DNA of 64,000 nucleotides, taken from the NCBI RefSeq assembly GCF_033283405.1, contig NZ_JAWMQR010000002.1, positions 496,001 through 560,000 of the forward strand, read 5' to 3'. Positions 18,384 to 27,845 of this stretch are shown here, piece after piece (position 1 is the stretch's first letter; every line of letters begins with the position of its first letter). The notes beneath the pieces are model-generated. The model made no database searches and was not told the origin of the DNA. It saw only the letters and a program-made list of their open reading frames with translations. Position numbers and translations under genes: made by a program. The stretch is from Halioxenophilus sp033283405. GTDB taxonomy: Bacteria; Pseudomonadota; Gammaproteobacteria; Pseudomonadales; Cellvibrionaceae.

Positions 18384-20744
18384 CTAGTGAACACCTCCGG
18401 AGACCTTGCCTGAATCCGACTGCATGCTCTCAAAGATATTTTCCAGCGCCCGTTCAAAGAACGGCTTGGTGCTACCAATGATGACACGTGCCTTGCGCGC
18501 CAACATATCGCGAGCCAGCTCCAGGCCGGTTTTCATACCAACCTTTTTACCGGTTTGATCGACCAGCATGTAGTGTGAAGTCTTGGAGTTGTACCAAGCG
18601 ACCTTCAACCGTTTGCCCTGCTCGAACTCAAACCAGGTACCAAATTCAATCATTTTCAAACTCTCAACCAGGCGCGCCTCCTCTTCGGAGATGCGCTCAG
18701 CCGCCACCTCAGACTGCCCTGCCTTTTTCGCCGCCATGGCTTCCAGCTTTTCGCGCATGGGGGGTGGTGCTGCCTCGACATTGCGCTTGGTAATCGCCGA
18801 GCGCTGAACCTTGGCGATGGCATCAATCAGCTTTTTGCCCTTAGCCTGATCGTAGCCGATGGTCTCCAGGCCAGACTCAAGCTGATCCAGTAGTTCATCC
18901 TGAATCTCCAACTGACGGGCGCGATCATCGGGGCTCGCCTTGGGCGTTACACTCCAGATAACGTCATCGACCACTTTAATGGCACGCAGCCAGCTGTCGG
19001 ACTTCTCGCCATAGCGCAACAAAATAAAAGCCAGGTAATCGGACCAGGGCTGCAACAGCAGCAGCAACAGCGCAGAGGGCAGCTCTTTGCCGTCGGTGCG
19101 CTTGCGGATCTCGTTGTTGACGCGGATTTTTACCTCGCGCAGCTTCTCTTCGCCATGCACCTTCTCCATGGCCCGTTTTTCCATCAGCTCCTGACGACGC
19201 AGCACCTTCTTGGTGTAGGCGCTGAAGTCCATCAATAACTCGGCGAACAGACGCACATCGTCTTTGAACTCTTCCAATACGCGCGAGACAGTCGCTTTGA
19301 TTTTGTCGTAGATATCGAATTGACTGGAGCCGTCGTTGGAGACCCAACGCACGCCGGCCTCCGCCAGATTATTCAACAACAGACGGGCGGGATGTTCGCT
19401 CTGTTCAAAAAACTCGGCGTCCAAAAAGGCGACCTTCAAATAAGGGGTGTGCAGATAACTGAGCAGCGCTTTGATGTTATCGGGCAGGCAGTCGTCGGAG
19501 AGCATATAGTCGAACAGCATACCGACCAGCTCGATGATGTGCATGTCGTCAGCATCAACGTGGCCATCTTTCGACGCTTTGCTCAGCTCTTCGGTCAATG
19601 CCTCAGTCACCTGGGCGACGTTGACCGGCTGCAAAATATCGGTGGCTGACTGGCGGATGTTAATGATCTGATCCTGCATGGTCTGCAGAGCACCTACCAA
19701 CTGCTGGTTGCTGAACACCGTCATTGGCCGGCCGCCCACCGCACCACCCACCGCAGCGCCACTGTAGCGGGCGGGACTGGTTTGGAACTGGCCATTGAAA
19801 CTGGACAACGCCTGGATGGGCACCGGGCCGTAGCTGACCGGCGACGGCTGGGTATCCAAGGTGACCACACCGCCGTAGTTTTGGATTTCGCGAATCGCCT
19901 TGAGCAGGCTGGATTGGTGCTCCTGGCTCGCTTCCGGGTCCATGGCGGCGTAGTCGCCCTCATCATAGACACCGGTTTCGCCAAAGCCTGGAGTAAAGTC
20001 GGTTTGGAATTCGCCTCCGGCACCCGGGCCGGCCTGCTGTTGGTGAAAACTGAGGTTGGGTAGAATACCTTCGCCAATCAGGTAGTTATTCACCGTCGCC
20101 AGAATCTGTTCCAGCTGCGCCATAAACGACCGCTCGAACACCTCTACCGCTACCAGGCGGGGCTTGAGATCGATACTTAATATCTGGAGCGCTTTGCGAA
20201 AGGCCTCGCAAAACTGAATGGGCGCTACCGGGTTGCTGGCATCGGTGACCGGCTTGTTGCCGATCAGAGCCGAAAAGCGTTTATTCAATGCCCACAGTGG
20301 TTCTACCAAGCGTGTATCAGCCCGACGCGCCGCGGAGGAGACCGCGATCGCCTCTTCCAACTCGTCGTTGCCTAATAGAGAGAGATTGGATTCATCACCG
20401 GTGGCCGGGTGGGTATTCAGCTCACCCTGTTTGAACTTAACAAAACCCTCCGCCAGGGCGCCGCACAAGTGGCGTTGCAGATCGTCGAGATTGTGGCGAA
20501 AATGGCGCTGGATATCGTGCAGCTCGTTCTGCTCAATGTTGCTGCTCGCCTTGCGAATTTTATCGGCAACATATTGGTCCAACGCCTGGTAAAAGCCGCG
20601 GAATTGCTCCTCTGAGAAGTCAACCACGAGCTTTTGGCAGGACTTCAATCTGGCTATTAGCTGAAGCTCTGCATTACTTTGTGGCGTTCGTTGTCTGGTC
20701 TGCATGTTTCGAGTTCGATTGGTTAGATGATCTTCATTAGGCAC
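18384..20744 (-). CDS. DUF1631 family protein
   Basis: A large (786-residue), mostly helical cytoplasmic protein of the DUF1631 family, sometimes misannotated as thymidine phosphorylase. Visible elements are an N-terminal helical domain, a central low-complexity linker around residues 245-300, and a C-terminal part with PilZ-like wording (MIEFGTWFEFEQGKRLKVAWYNSKTSHYMLVDQTGKKVG). The GTG at 20744 has a GGTGA element; an alternative ATG at 20705 removes 13 residues. Linked to the PilZ gene downstream. Biochemical role unknown; a cyclic-di-GMP output role is inference. Confidence 0.8.
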   Translation of the reverse strand: MPNEDHLTNRTRNMQTRQRTPQSNAELQLIARLKSCQKLVVDFSEEQFRGFYQALDQYVADKIRKASSNIEQNELHDIQRHFRHNLDDLQRHLCGALAEGFVKFKQGELNTHPATGDESNLSLLGNDELEEAIAVSSAARRADTRLVEPLWALNKRFSALIGNKPVTDASNPVAPIQFCEAFRKALQILSIDLKPRLVAVEVFERSFMAQLEQILATVNNYLIGEGILPNLSFHQQQAGPGAGGEFQTDFTPGFGETGVYDEGDYAAMDPEASQEHQSSLLKAIREIQNYGGVVTLDTQPSPVSYGPVPIQALSSFNGQFQTSPARYSGAAVGGAVGGRPMTVFSNQQLVGALQTMQDQIINIRQSATDILQPVNVAQVTEALTEELSKASKDGHVDADDMHIIELVGMLFDYMLSDDCLPDNIKALLSYLHTPYLKVAFLDAEFFEQSEHPARLLLNNLAEAGVRWVSNDGSSQFDIYDKIKATVSRVLEEFKDDVRLFAELLMDFSAYTKKVLRRQELMEKRAMEKVHGEEKLREVKIRVNNEIRKRTDGKELPSALLLLLLQPWSDYLAFILLRYGEKSDSWLRAIKVVDDVIWSVTPKASPDDRARQLEIQDELLDQLESGLETIGYDQAKGKKLIDAIAKVQRSAITKRNVEAAPPPMREKLEAMAAKKAGQSEVAAERISEEEARLVESLKMIEFGTWFEFEQGKRLKVAWYNSKTSHYMLVDQTGKKVGMKTGLELARDMLARKARVIIGSTKPFFERALENIFESMQSDSGKVSGGVH

Positions 20745-21279
20745 GGTGAATCACCAAGAGTGTGTTGTTGCCACCCAGCATGAGTGGTTGAGATTCCTTT
20801 TTCCTGCAGCCTCAACAGCTGCCACTAGCTAGCGAACGGCCCGTACCCTCAACAGTGCAGTAGAGCCACTCTCCACCCTGTTGGCCTGCAGTTGCAGAAC
20901 CGTCATAACCCTCGATCTAGCGCTCACAGTTACCTCACCAGCGCTGGTGGTAACAACCTACCTGCCACTTTCCAAATCCAAGACGAAGCACCCATCCTGT
21001 TAAACAACCAGACGCTGGGCCTGCGTGAATGAGCCGCCAGATAGCCACTACAGCCAAACTCAGGCCTTTGCTTACCCGGGCCTCTGCATCTTGAACAGAC
21101 GAAGCCACCCTAGGTTAAGTCTTGGGTATTACAAAGTATGCACGCTTTTCCAACAATCACAAAGTGAGCCAGCGTAGAAACCAAGTAAAGAGCAGATTCA
21201 ACCCGGTTTTGCGCCTGGCAGCAAGATAAACTTTTTAAAAAATTATGATAGACAAGCGCGCCATCGGCCTGACTGCCGT
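20745..21279. other. 535-bp gap without a recognisable gene
   Basis: No ORF with coding features was found on either strand. The one notable element is a perfect 14-bp palindrome CACCAGCGCTGGTG at 20936-20949, flanked by GTTAC/GTAAC arms, which could be an operator or hairpin. The minus-strand promoter of the DUF1631-PilZ pair should lie in the lower part. Confidence 0.6.
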
Positions 21280-21720
21280 CTAAGGATGAGCCAGCTCCTC
21301 TAAACGCTGACGTAGGGATTTACTCTCTGAAGAGAGATAACGGAGCCCCTGCTTGGCAAAATTGGCCGCCAAATCACGCTTACCCAGCTGCCAATAGGAC
21401 TCCGCGAGCAGCAGATAGAAACGCGGCTGTCGGCGATTGATGCGCAGTGCGCGCTCACTGCGTTCGATCGCCTCCTGCCACTGCCCGGCCGTCTGAGCCG
21501 CGAGCGCCTGGTTGTAGAGCTCCACCAGCAGCGGCTCACTGCCAGTCACACTCGGCGAAGGTTCGGGCATTGTCTGCTTGGCACCTGTATCGCCGGCCAC
21601 CGCCCCCGGAATCTCCGGCGGTTGATCGGACAGCGCCGTATTGGCACAACCGGCCAGTAGCTGCACGCCCAGCAGTAACAGCAACACACCACCAGCTCGT
21701 TGTATAAATTGCGCAAGCAC
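21280..21720 (-). CDS. TPR lipoprotein, LpoP-like activator of PBP1b
   Basis: A 146-residue outer-membrane lipoprotein candidate: hydrophobic leader LLLLLGVQL and lipobox LLAGC (Cys25). After a Pro/Ala-rich linker comes a TPR unit (LYNQALAAQTAGQWQEAIERSERALRI, then a second helix pair FYLLLAESYWQLGKRDLAANFAKQGL). It sits 34 nt downstream of mrcB on the same strand. In Pseudomonas the TPR lipoprotein LpoP next to ponB activates PBP1b; position, size and architecture fit the same role here. Direct proof is absent. Confidence 0.75.
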   Translation of the reverse strand: MLAQFIQRAGGVLLLLLGVQLLAGCANTALSDQPPEIPGAVAGDTGAKQTMPEPSPSVTGSEPLLVELYNQALAAQTAGQWQEAIERSERALRINRRQPRFYLLLAESYWQLGKRDLAANFAKQGLRYLSSESKSLRQRLEELAHP

Positions 21721-21754
21721 CAGTTCTCTATTCCTCTTTTATTCCCATAACGGC

Positions 21755-24091
21755 CTATTCCCACAATCGCCGCCACCAGGGGTTGCGCCGCTGCTGCAGC
21801 CGATTACAGGCAGCCCTGGCCTCTGGCTCGCTACCCCGGCGCAACGGCAACAGAATCGCGCCGCGGCAGTCGGGGCCACTCAACAGGCCGGTGCTGGCAT
21901 CCACCCAAAAGTAGTCGATGGCACCCGGCTTGACCCGGGCAATCGACTCCGTTGGAAGATGTTCCAGTATATTGCGCCACACCGGTAGGGCTCCGGTGGC
22001 ACCGGTAAATGGCAGCGCCTGGTTATCGTCCTGACCCACCCACACCACAGCGAGATCCGAACCCGAGTAGCTGGCAAACCAGCTGTCCCGCTGATCATTG
22101 GTGGTACCGGTTTTAGCGGCCAGGGAGAGACTCTCGGGCAGAGCGTTATAAAGACCGCGGCCGGTGCCCTGGTGCGCCGTGATCTGCAACGCGAAATCGA
22201 TCAGATAGGCGGTTTCCGAATCGATCCCCTCCCGCGCCGTTAACGGGTACCTCTGCAGCCGCTCACCCTCGGCAGAGTAGACCTCCCGGATCGCCCGCAG
22301 CGGGGTGTAGATACCCTCATTGGCCAGGGTGTGGAAGTAATTACTAACCTCCACCGGCGAGAGATCAACCGCACCCAGCAATACCGAGGGCAGCTCCGGA
22401 ATATCCGCCGCCAAGCCGAGACTGTGCAGGGTATCGATCACCTCATCGACACCCACCTCCAACCCCAGTCGGGCCGCCGCCTGATTGTAGGAGTTGGCCA
22501 ACGCCTGGTACAGGGGTATCAGACCATGATCGGTGTCGGTGAAGTTCTTGGGCGCCCACACCGCACCGGTATCCTGGGTATAGGCTACCGGGCCGTCGTC
22601 CAGTATCGACGCCAGAGTGTAACCCTCTTTCAGAGCGGTGGCGTAGAGTGCCGGCTTAACCAGTGAACCGATCGGCCGACGGGCGTCCAGCACCCGGTTA
22701 AAGCCGTGATAACGAGGGTTGCGATCACCTACCGCCGCCTCCACCTCGGCACTGCCAACGGCGGTGATTACCGCGCCAACCTGCAAACTGCTGGCAGGCA
22801 GATCGTAGTCCCGCTCCAGGCGACCAAGCTCCTTGGCCACCGCCTGCTCGGCCAGTATCTGCACACTGGGGGCAAGAGTGGTGTAGATCTGCAAGCCTTC
22901 GGACTGCAACAGCGACAGCGGATAATCGCGCAACAGCTGCGCCTTCACCAGGCCGACAAACGCCGGGAAGGCGTGTTGACTGGTGGGCGAGGAGACCAAG
23001 CCCAGCGGCTGAGCCTTGGCCCGCCCCATCTCATCGCCACTGATGAGACCGGTATCGCCCATCACCTGCAGCACTACGGTCCGCCGTGCCAGCGCCCGTT
23101 CCGGATGCTGCCAGGGGTTGTAAAAGGAGGCCCCCTTCACCAGACCCACCAGCAGGGCGATCTCCTGAGTGTTGAGATCAGCTACCGGCTTGTTGAAATA
23201 AAATTGTGCCGCCAGGGCAAAACCGTGAATGGCACGAGAGCCGCTCTGCCCCAAATAGACCTCGTTGAGGTAGGCCTCCAGTATTTCACTTTTGCTGTAG
23301 TGCCACTCCAGTGACAGGGTCATCGCAGCTTCGGTCAACTTGCGCGACAGACTGCGCTCGTTGCTCAGAAACATGTTCTTCACCAGCTGCTGAGTCAGGG
23401 TACTGCCCCCCTGCACCAGCCCGCCCGCCCGCAGATTGGCCCACATGGCCCGGGCAATGGCCTTCAGCGACACCCCGTTGTGGTGCATAAAGTTGCGGTC
23501 TTCCACCGCCAACAGGGTTTCACCCAGCAGCGGTGGAATCTCCTGCAGGCGGGTGAGAATACGATCCTCGCCACTGGCGGGATAGATGGCGCCAATCTCC
23601 TGTGGCTCCAACGTGAATATCGAATCGCGCGCGTAGAGATTGGCCACCACCGGCAACTCCCCCTCGGCCAGAGTAAGCTGAATGCGCTCGGCAGGATAAC
23701 TCTGCTGGCCAATAGTGAAACTGCGGCGATAGAGATCGAGGGTATGGCCCTGCCAGCGCATCTCGCCGGGTGAGTGCACCTGCTTGACCGGACGATAGTT
23801 GAGCCCCTGCAGCTCCAGCTGCAGCATCTCGCGCGAAAGGGACGCGCCCTGATAGAGCTCCAGTGGCCGGGCATAGAGTCGGGCGGCCAGCTCCCAGCGG
23901 GCACCGTCAAAGCGGTTGCGCACCGAGTAGTCGAGCCAAGCCCACACACCCGCCACCAGCACCAGCGCCAGGCAGATTCCCCAAGCCAGAACACGCAGTA
24001 AGAGACCGCGCAGAGGCGAGGAGGACTTTTTTCGGGAGCGGGCGCGCGGTTTGGCTTTTTTACGACGGGAGGGAGATTTTTTAGCTACCAT
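21755..24091 (-). CDS. mrcB: Penicillin-binding protein 1B (glycosyltransferase/transpeptidase)
   Basis: Bifunctional class A PBP of 778 residues anchored by one N-terminal helix (LLLRVLAWGICLALVLVAGVWAWL) after a basic Lys/Arg-rich cytoplasmic tail. The GT51 domain has AVEDRNFMHHNG and GGSTLTQQLVKN. The transpeptidase has SLVK (Ser near 475), SYN and KTGTTND. A UB2H-like region lies between the membrane helix and GT51 and is the place where the Lpo activator binds in relatives, consistent with the lipoprotein gene downstream. Confidence 0.96.
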   Translation of the reverse strand: MVAKKSPSRRKKAKPRARSRKKSSSPLRGLLLRVLAWGICLALVLVAGVWAWLDYSVRNRFDGARWELAARLYARPLELYQGASLSREMLQLELQGLNYRPVKQVHSPGEMRWQGHTLDLYRRSFTIGQQSYPAERIQLTLAEGELPVVANLYARDSIFTLEPQEIGAIYPASGEDRILTRLQEIPPLLGETLLAVEDRNFMHHNGVSLKAIARAMWANLRAGGLVQGGSTLTQQLVKNMFLSNERSLSRKLTEAAMTLSLEWHYSKSEILEAYLNEVYLGQSGSRAIHGFALAAQFYFNKPVADLNTQEIALLVGLVKGASFYNPWQHPERALARRTVVLQVMGDTGLISGDEMGRAKAQPLGLVSSPTSQHAFPAFVGLVKAQLLRDYPLSLLQSEGLQIYTTLAPSVQILAEQAVAKELGRLERDYDLPASSLQVGAVITAVGSAEVEAAVGDRNPRYHGFNRVLDARRPIGSLVKPALYATALKEGYTLASILDDGPVAYTQDTGAVWAPKNFTDTDHGLIPLYQALANSYNQAAARLGLEVGVDEVIDTLHSLGLAADIPELPSVLLGAVDLSPVEVSNYFHTLANEGIYTPLRAIREVYSAEGERLQRYPLTAREGIDSETAYLIDFALQITAHQGTGRGLYNALPESLSLAAKTGTTNDQRDSWFASYSGSDLAVVWVGQDDNQALPFTGATGALPVWRNILEHLPTESIARVKPGAIDYFWVDASTGLLSGPDCRGAILLPLRRGSEPEARAACNRLQQRRNPWWRRLWE

Positions 24092-24265
24092 GGCGCGGGA
24101 GTTTAGCTACCTGCTTGAAAGAATGCACTGAATATTCACCCAACTCAGAAACCCGAAACAAAGCGTTTCACGACGCGGAGATTGCCAGCCTGGAGTGAAA
24201 CTCTTAAGGTTAGCGCGCGGGGCTTACCGCCCTTGCGTGTGACCAACAGCCATTAGGAAAGTGCA

Positions 24266-25267
24266 GTGAAACAATACGATATTTACGCCATTGGCAATGC
24301 TCTGGTGGATACCGAAATCGAGGTGAGCGATGCCGATCTGGAACGTTTTGGCATCCAGAAAGGTTTTATGACCCTGGTCGATGAAGCGCGTCAAAACGAG
24401 CTGACCGACTTACTGCAGGATCACCTGGTGGCGTCGCGCCGCGCCAGTGGTGGCTCCGCCTGTAACACCGTGATCGCCGCCAGCTACTTCGGCGCCAAGA
24501 CCTTCTACAGCTGCAAGCTGGCCGAGGACGACAACGGCCGCTTCTACTTGAACGATCTGGAACGCGCCGGCGTCGACTATCTGCCGGCCTTTGCCGAACA
24601 CCCCGGCACCAGCGGCAAATGCCTGGTGCTAATCACCCCCGATGCCGAGCGCACCATGAATACCTTCCTCGGCATCAGCGCCACGGTCGGCGCCGAACAG
24701 CTGCACGCCCCCGCCATCAGCCAAGCGAAAATTATTTATATAGAGGGCTACCTGGCCGCCTCCGACTCCGCCACCGAGGCGGTTTGCCAACTCAAGCAGC
24801 AGGGCCAGGCCAACGGTGCTCAAATCGCGCTCACCTTTTCTGATCCGTCGATGGTCAACTACTGCCAGGATAATCTGCGCACCATGATTGGCGACGGCGT
24901 CGACCTGCTCTTCTGCAATGAGACCGAAGCCCTCGACTTTACCGGTAAAAGCACATTGGCCGAGGCCGTTGAAGCACTAAAGCCACTGTGCAAAAAATTT
25001 GCGCTCACCTTGGGAGCGAAAGGGGCACTGGTTTACGATGGCGAACAGAGTTACCAGATCGCAGCGCACGCTGTGCAACCGATCGATAGCAACGGCGCCG
25101 GCGATCTCTTTGCCGGTGCGTTTCTCTACGCCATCAGCCACGGCCACACTTTTCCGGAAGCCGGCGCCCTCGCCAGCCTCGCTTCTGCAACACTGGTGAC
25201 GCAATTTGGTCCGCGCCTGGACCCAACCCAGTACGAAGCAATCCGCCAACAGGTGCTGGGGGCATAG
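24266..25267 (+). CDS. PfkB-family carbohydrate/nucleoside kinase (adenosine kinase-like)
   Basis: A 333-residue ribokinase-fold enzyme of the group commonly annotated adenosine kinase. The N-terminal GNALVDTEIEVSD, the RASGGSACNTVIAASYFGAK glycine motif and the C-terminal catalytic DSNGAGDLFAGAF with the base Asp are all present. GTG start with AGGAAA 7 nt upstream. Substrate (adenosine, inosine/guanosine or a sugar) cannot be fixed from sequence. A perfect 11-bp hairpin follows the stop. Confidence 0.85.
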   Translation: MKQYDIYAIGNALVDTEIEVSDADLERFGIQKGFMTLVDEARQNELTDLLQDHLVASRRASGGSACNTVIAASYFGAKTFYSCKLAEDDNGRFYLNDLERAGVDYLPAFAEHPGTSGKCLVLITPDAERTMNTFLGISATVGAEQLHAPAISQAKIIYIEGYLAASDSATEAVCQLKQQGQANGAQIALTFSDPSMVNYCQDNLRTMIGDGVDLLFCNETEALDFTGKSTLAEAVEALKPLCKKFALTLGAKGALVYDGEQSYQIAAHAVQPIDSNGAGDLFAGAFLYAISHGHTFPEAGALASLASATLVTQFGPRLDPTQYEAIRQQVLGA

Positions 25268-25302
25268 AAGCCAGGCACCGTTAACACAAAAATAAATCCA
25301 TC

Positions 25303-25332
25303 CGCCAACTTGGCAAAACCAAGTTGGCGAAA
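25303..25332 (+). terminator. Hairpin after the PfkB kinase gene
   Basis: CGCCAACTTGG-CAAAA-CCAAGTTGGCG: an 11-bp perfect stem 35 nt after the stop codon, followed by AAATTT instead of a T-run. It could be a weak terminator or a 3'-end stabilising structure. Confidence 0.6.
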
Positions 25333-25602
25333 TTTGGTGTCGGTCACTATTTTTCTCTTGCGTTTTAGAGGCCCGGTAGTAGCATTGAGGCGTTTAAACG
25401 TCGGTCATCTCTTGCAACTTGTCACAGCTACTTATCACGTCCACCTCTAGAGCGTTACTCCAACACCCCCAGCGGTGCCGCGTCTTGTGTACCAAGCATC
25501 AAACCGTCTTTAACGTTTTCGGAAACTCAAAGCATTCCGTTTTGGGTCTCTTTTTCAATCCAGTCTTCGGCTAGAGACACTTTAAAAAACAGGACAACAG
25601 TC
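25333..25602 (+). promoter_or_regulatory. Probable promoter and 5' leader region of the cold-shock gene
   Basis: About 270 bp with no ORF precede the csp gene. Cold-shock genes usually have long untranslated leaders that change structure with temperature; this gap is compatible with that, but I could not assign a promoter or a fold. Confidence 0.4.
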
Positions 25603-25809
25603 ATGGCTAAATCTATCGGTACCGTAAAATGGTTCAACGAGACCAAAGGTTTCGGTTTTATCTCTCAGGAATCAGGCCCGGATGTTTTCGTTCACTACAG
25701 CGCGATTGAGGGCGACGGTTTTAAATCCCTGAGCGAAGGGCAAAAAGTAGAAATGAACGTCACTGACGGCAAGAAAGGCCCACAAGCAGAAAACGTCGTC
25801 GCCATCTAA
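25603..25809 (+). CDS. Cold-shock domain protein (CspA family)
   Basis: A 68-residue single cold-shock domain, a single-stranded nucleic-acid chaperone. RNP1 (KGFGFI) and RNP2 (VFVHYSAI) are intact, and the N-terminal GTVKWFNETKGFGFI is canonical. It has its own long leader. The paralogue subtype cannot be decided. Confidence 0.96.
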   Translation: MAKSIGTVKWFNETKGFGFISQESGPDVFVHYSAIEGDGFKSLSEGQKVEMNVTDGKKGPQAENVVAI

Positions 25810-26021
25810 GTAGCACCCGTTTTCCATGCCGCGCTGGCCGTGGCGATTTATCCACAGCCAGCCGCAATCCTCCTACCAATCTCCTAACCAATCCCCCGCC
25901 CATCTCACCCGCCAAAAGGGTTGCTGCACCTGCACACTTGCTTCATTATGGCGTCTGCTCAGTTTTTCAAAAACGGCCACAGTTGAATCGCGGGGCCACC
26001 AGGCAGCGATAGGGGAAGGTT

Positions 26022-26834
26022 ATGATACGAGCTGTATTTAATCGAAAAGGCGGTGTCGGCAAATCCACAATCACCTGCAACCTTGCTGCCGTCGCTAGCG
26101 CCCGCGGCAAAAGAACGCTGGTTATCGATATCGACCCGCAGGCCAACAGCACCAGCTATCTCGGCCAGGACGGCAACGACAATGTGGTCGGCATGCCGGA
26201 GTTTTTTGATTCCCAAATTAATTTCAGTTTTCGCGATTTCGGCGCCGACGATTTTGTCCGCCCCACCCGCTTTGAAAATCTTTTTTTAGTCTCTGCCAAT
26301 CAGGATCTACTCGACCTGGAGTCGAAGCTGGCCGCCCGCCACAAAATTTATAAACTGCGCTCCTTTCTGGAAGAGCTCAGCAACCTATACGATGAAATTT
26401 ATATCGACACACCACCGATATTAAATTTCTATTCACTGTCGGCTCTGATCGCCTGCGAGCGCTGCCTGATCCCTTTCGATTGCGATATCTTCAGCCGCGA
26501 TGCGCTGTTTGAATTGGTAGGCAATATTCGCGAGGTGCGGGAAGATCACAACCCCAACCTGATGATTGAAGGGGTGATCATTAATCAATTCACGGCCCAG
26601 GCAAAATTACCCAGCCAAGCGGTGGAGGAGCTGAAAAAAGAGCAGCTGCCTATTCTGGAGCCGTTTATCTCCAGCTCTGTGAAAATTCGCGAGTCCCATC
26701 GCGAACACACGCCCATGGCTTTTTTAATGCCGAAGCATAAAGTCAGCCAGGAGTTTGCCGCCCTCTACGATACCCTCTCGGGCAATGCGACTGAGACGAC
26801 GGAAATCGACAACAAAGCGTCGATGACCGCCTAA
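26022..26834 (+). CDS. Orphan ParA/MinD-type ATPase
   Basis: A 270-residue P-loop ATPase. It has the deviant Walker A KGGVGKST at residues 9-16, Walker A' DIDPQANST, and the switch region IDTPPILNFYS. No ParB, MinC/E or chemotaxis partner is adjacent, so it is not the chromosomal parA. Orphan ParAs position many cargos (chemoreceptor arrays, pili, plasmids). GGGGAAGG precedes the ATG. It converges on hemB with a 9-bp gap. Confidence 0.85.
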   Translation: MIRAVFNRKGGVGKSTITCNLAAVASARGKRTLVIDIDPQANSTSYLGQDGNDNVVGMPEFFDSQINFSFRDFGADDFVRPTRFENLFLVSANQDLLDLESKLAARHKIYKLRSFLEELSNLYDEIYIDTPPILNFYSLSALIACERCLIPFDCDIFSRDALFELVGNIREVREDHNPNLMIEGVIINQFTAQAKLPSQAVEELKKEQLPILEPFISSSVKIRESHREHTPMAFLMPKHKVSQEFAALYDTLSGNATETTEIDNKASMTA

Positions 26835-26843
26835 CAAAAATAC

Positions 26844-27845
26844 CTAACGCTCTTTTAACCAGGCGGCCACCTGCGGCGCAAAGTAGGTGAGAATGCCATC
26901 GGCACCAGCGCGCTTAAAGGCCAGCAGCGACTCCAAGGCCACCGCTTTCAGATCCAACCAACCCTTCTCACCCGCCGCACAGAGCATGGCGTACTCGCCG
27001 CTGACCTGATAGGCGTAGGTGGGCGCACCGGTGGTGGTTTTCACCCGGTGCACCACGTCCAAATAGGGCATACCCGGCTTCACCATCACCATATCGGCAC
27101 CTTCGGCCAGGTCGAGACTCACTTCGTGCAACGCCTCATTGCCGTTGGCCGGGTCCATCTGATACGTGTATTTATTGCCGCCTTTAAGATTGCCTGCCGA
27201 GCCCACCGCGTCGCGGAAGGGGCCGTAAAAGGCCGAGGCGTACTTGGCGGAGTAGGCCATGATCAAGGTGTTCACAAAGCCGCTGGCCTCCAACTGCTCG
27301 CGAATAGCGCCGATACGGCCATCCATCATGTCAGAGGGGGCGACGATATCCGCCCCGGCTTCGGCGTGGGAGAGCGCCTGCTTTACCAGTGTGGCGACGG
27401 TCACATCATTCAGCACGTAACCACTCTCATCAATAATGCCGTCCTGGCCGTGGGTGGTGAACGGGTCCAACGCCACGTCGGTCATTACCCCCAACTCCGG
27501 GTAGGCCTGCTTGAGGGCGCGCACCGCCCGCTGGGCCAAACCGTTGGGGTTGTAGGCCTCTTCGGCCAGCTCCGTCTTCGCCGACAGGGGCGTTACCGGA
27601 AAGATGGCCACCGCCGGAATGCCCGCCGCCACCCAAGCCTCCGCCTCGGCCACCAGCAGGTCGATCGACAACCGCTCCACCCCCGGCATGGAGGCCACGG
27701 TCTCGCGCTTGCCCTCCCCCTCCAAGACAAACACCGGGTAGATAAGGTCGTCCACCGATAGCGTGTTCTCGCGCATCAGTCGTCGGGAAAAGTCCTGGGC
27801 ACGCATGCGCCGCATGCGGGTGGCGGGAAAGGCTCTCATAAACAA
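26844..27845 (-). CDS. hemB: Delta-aminolevulinic acid dehydratase (porphobilinogen synthase)
   Basis: HemB condenses two 5-aminolevulinates into porphobilinogen. Catalytic lysines are in YSAKYASAFYGPFRDA (near 200) and MVMVKPGMPYLD (near 253). The metal loop reads DVALDPFTTHGQDG, with Asp where zinc enzymes have Cys, so this is the magnesium-type enzyme also found in Pseudomonas. It has 333 residues. Confidence 0.96.
   Translation of the reverse strand: MFMRAFPATRMRRMRAQDFSRRLMRENTLSVDDLIYPVFVLEGEGKRETVASMPGVERLSIDLLVAEAEAWVAAGIPAVAIFPVTPLSAKTELAEEAYNPNGLAQRAVRALKQAYPELGVMTDVALDPFTTHGQDGIIDESGYVLNDVTVATLVKQALSHAEAGADIVAPSDMMDGRIGAIREQLEASGFVNTLIMAYSAKYASAFYGPFRDAVGSAGNLKGGNKYTYQMDPANGNEALHEVSLDLAEGADMVMVKPGMPYLDVVHRVKTTTGAPTYAYQVSGEYAMLCAAGEKGWLDLKAVALESLLAFKRAGADGILTYFAPQVAAWLKER

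Noticed and set aside
25826..26041. 71-codon plus-strand ORF before parA
   Set aside because: Runs into the parA start in another frame and has a Trp/Cys/Ser-rich composition without features.
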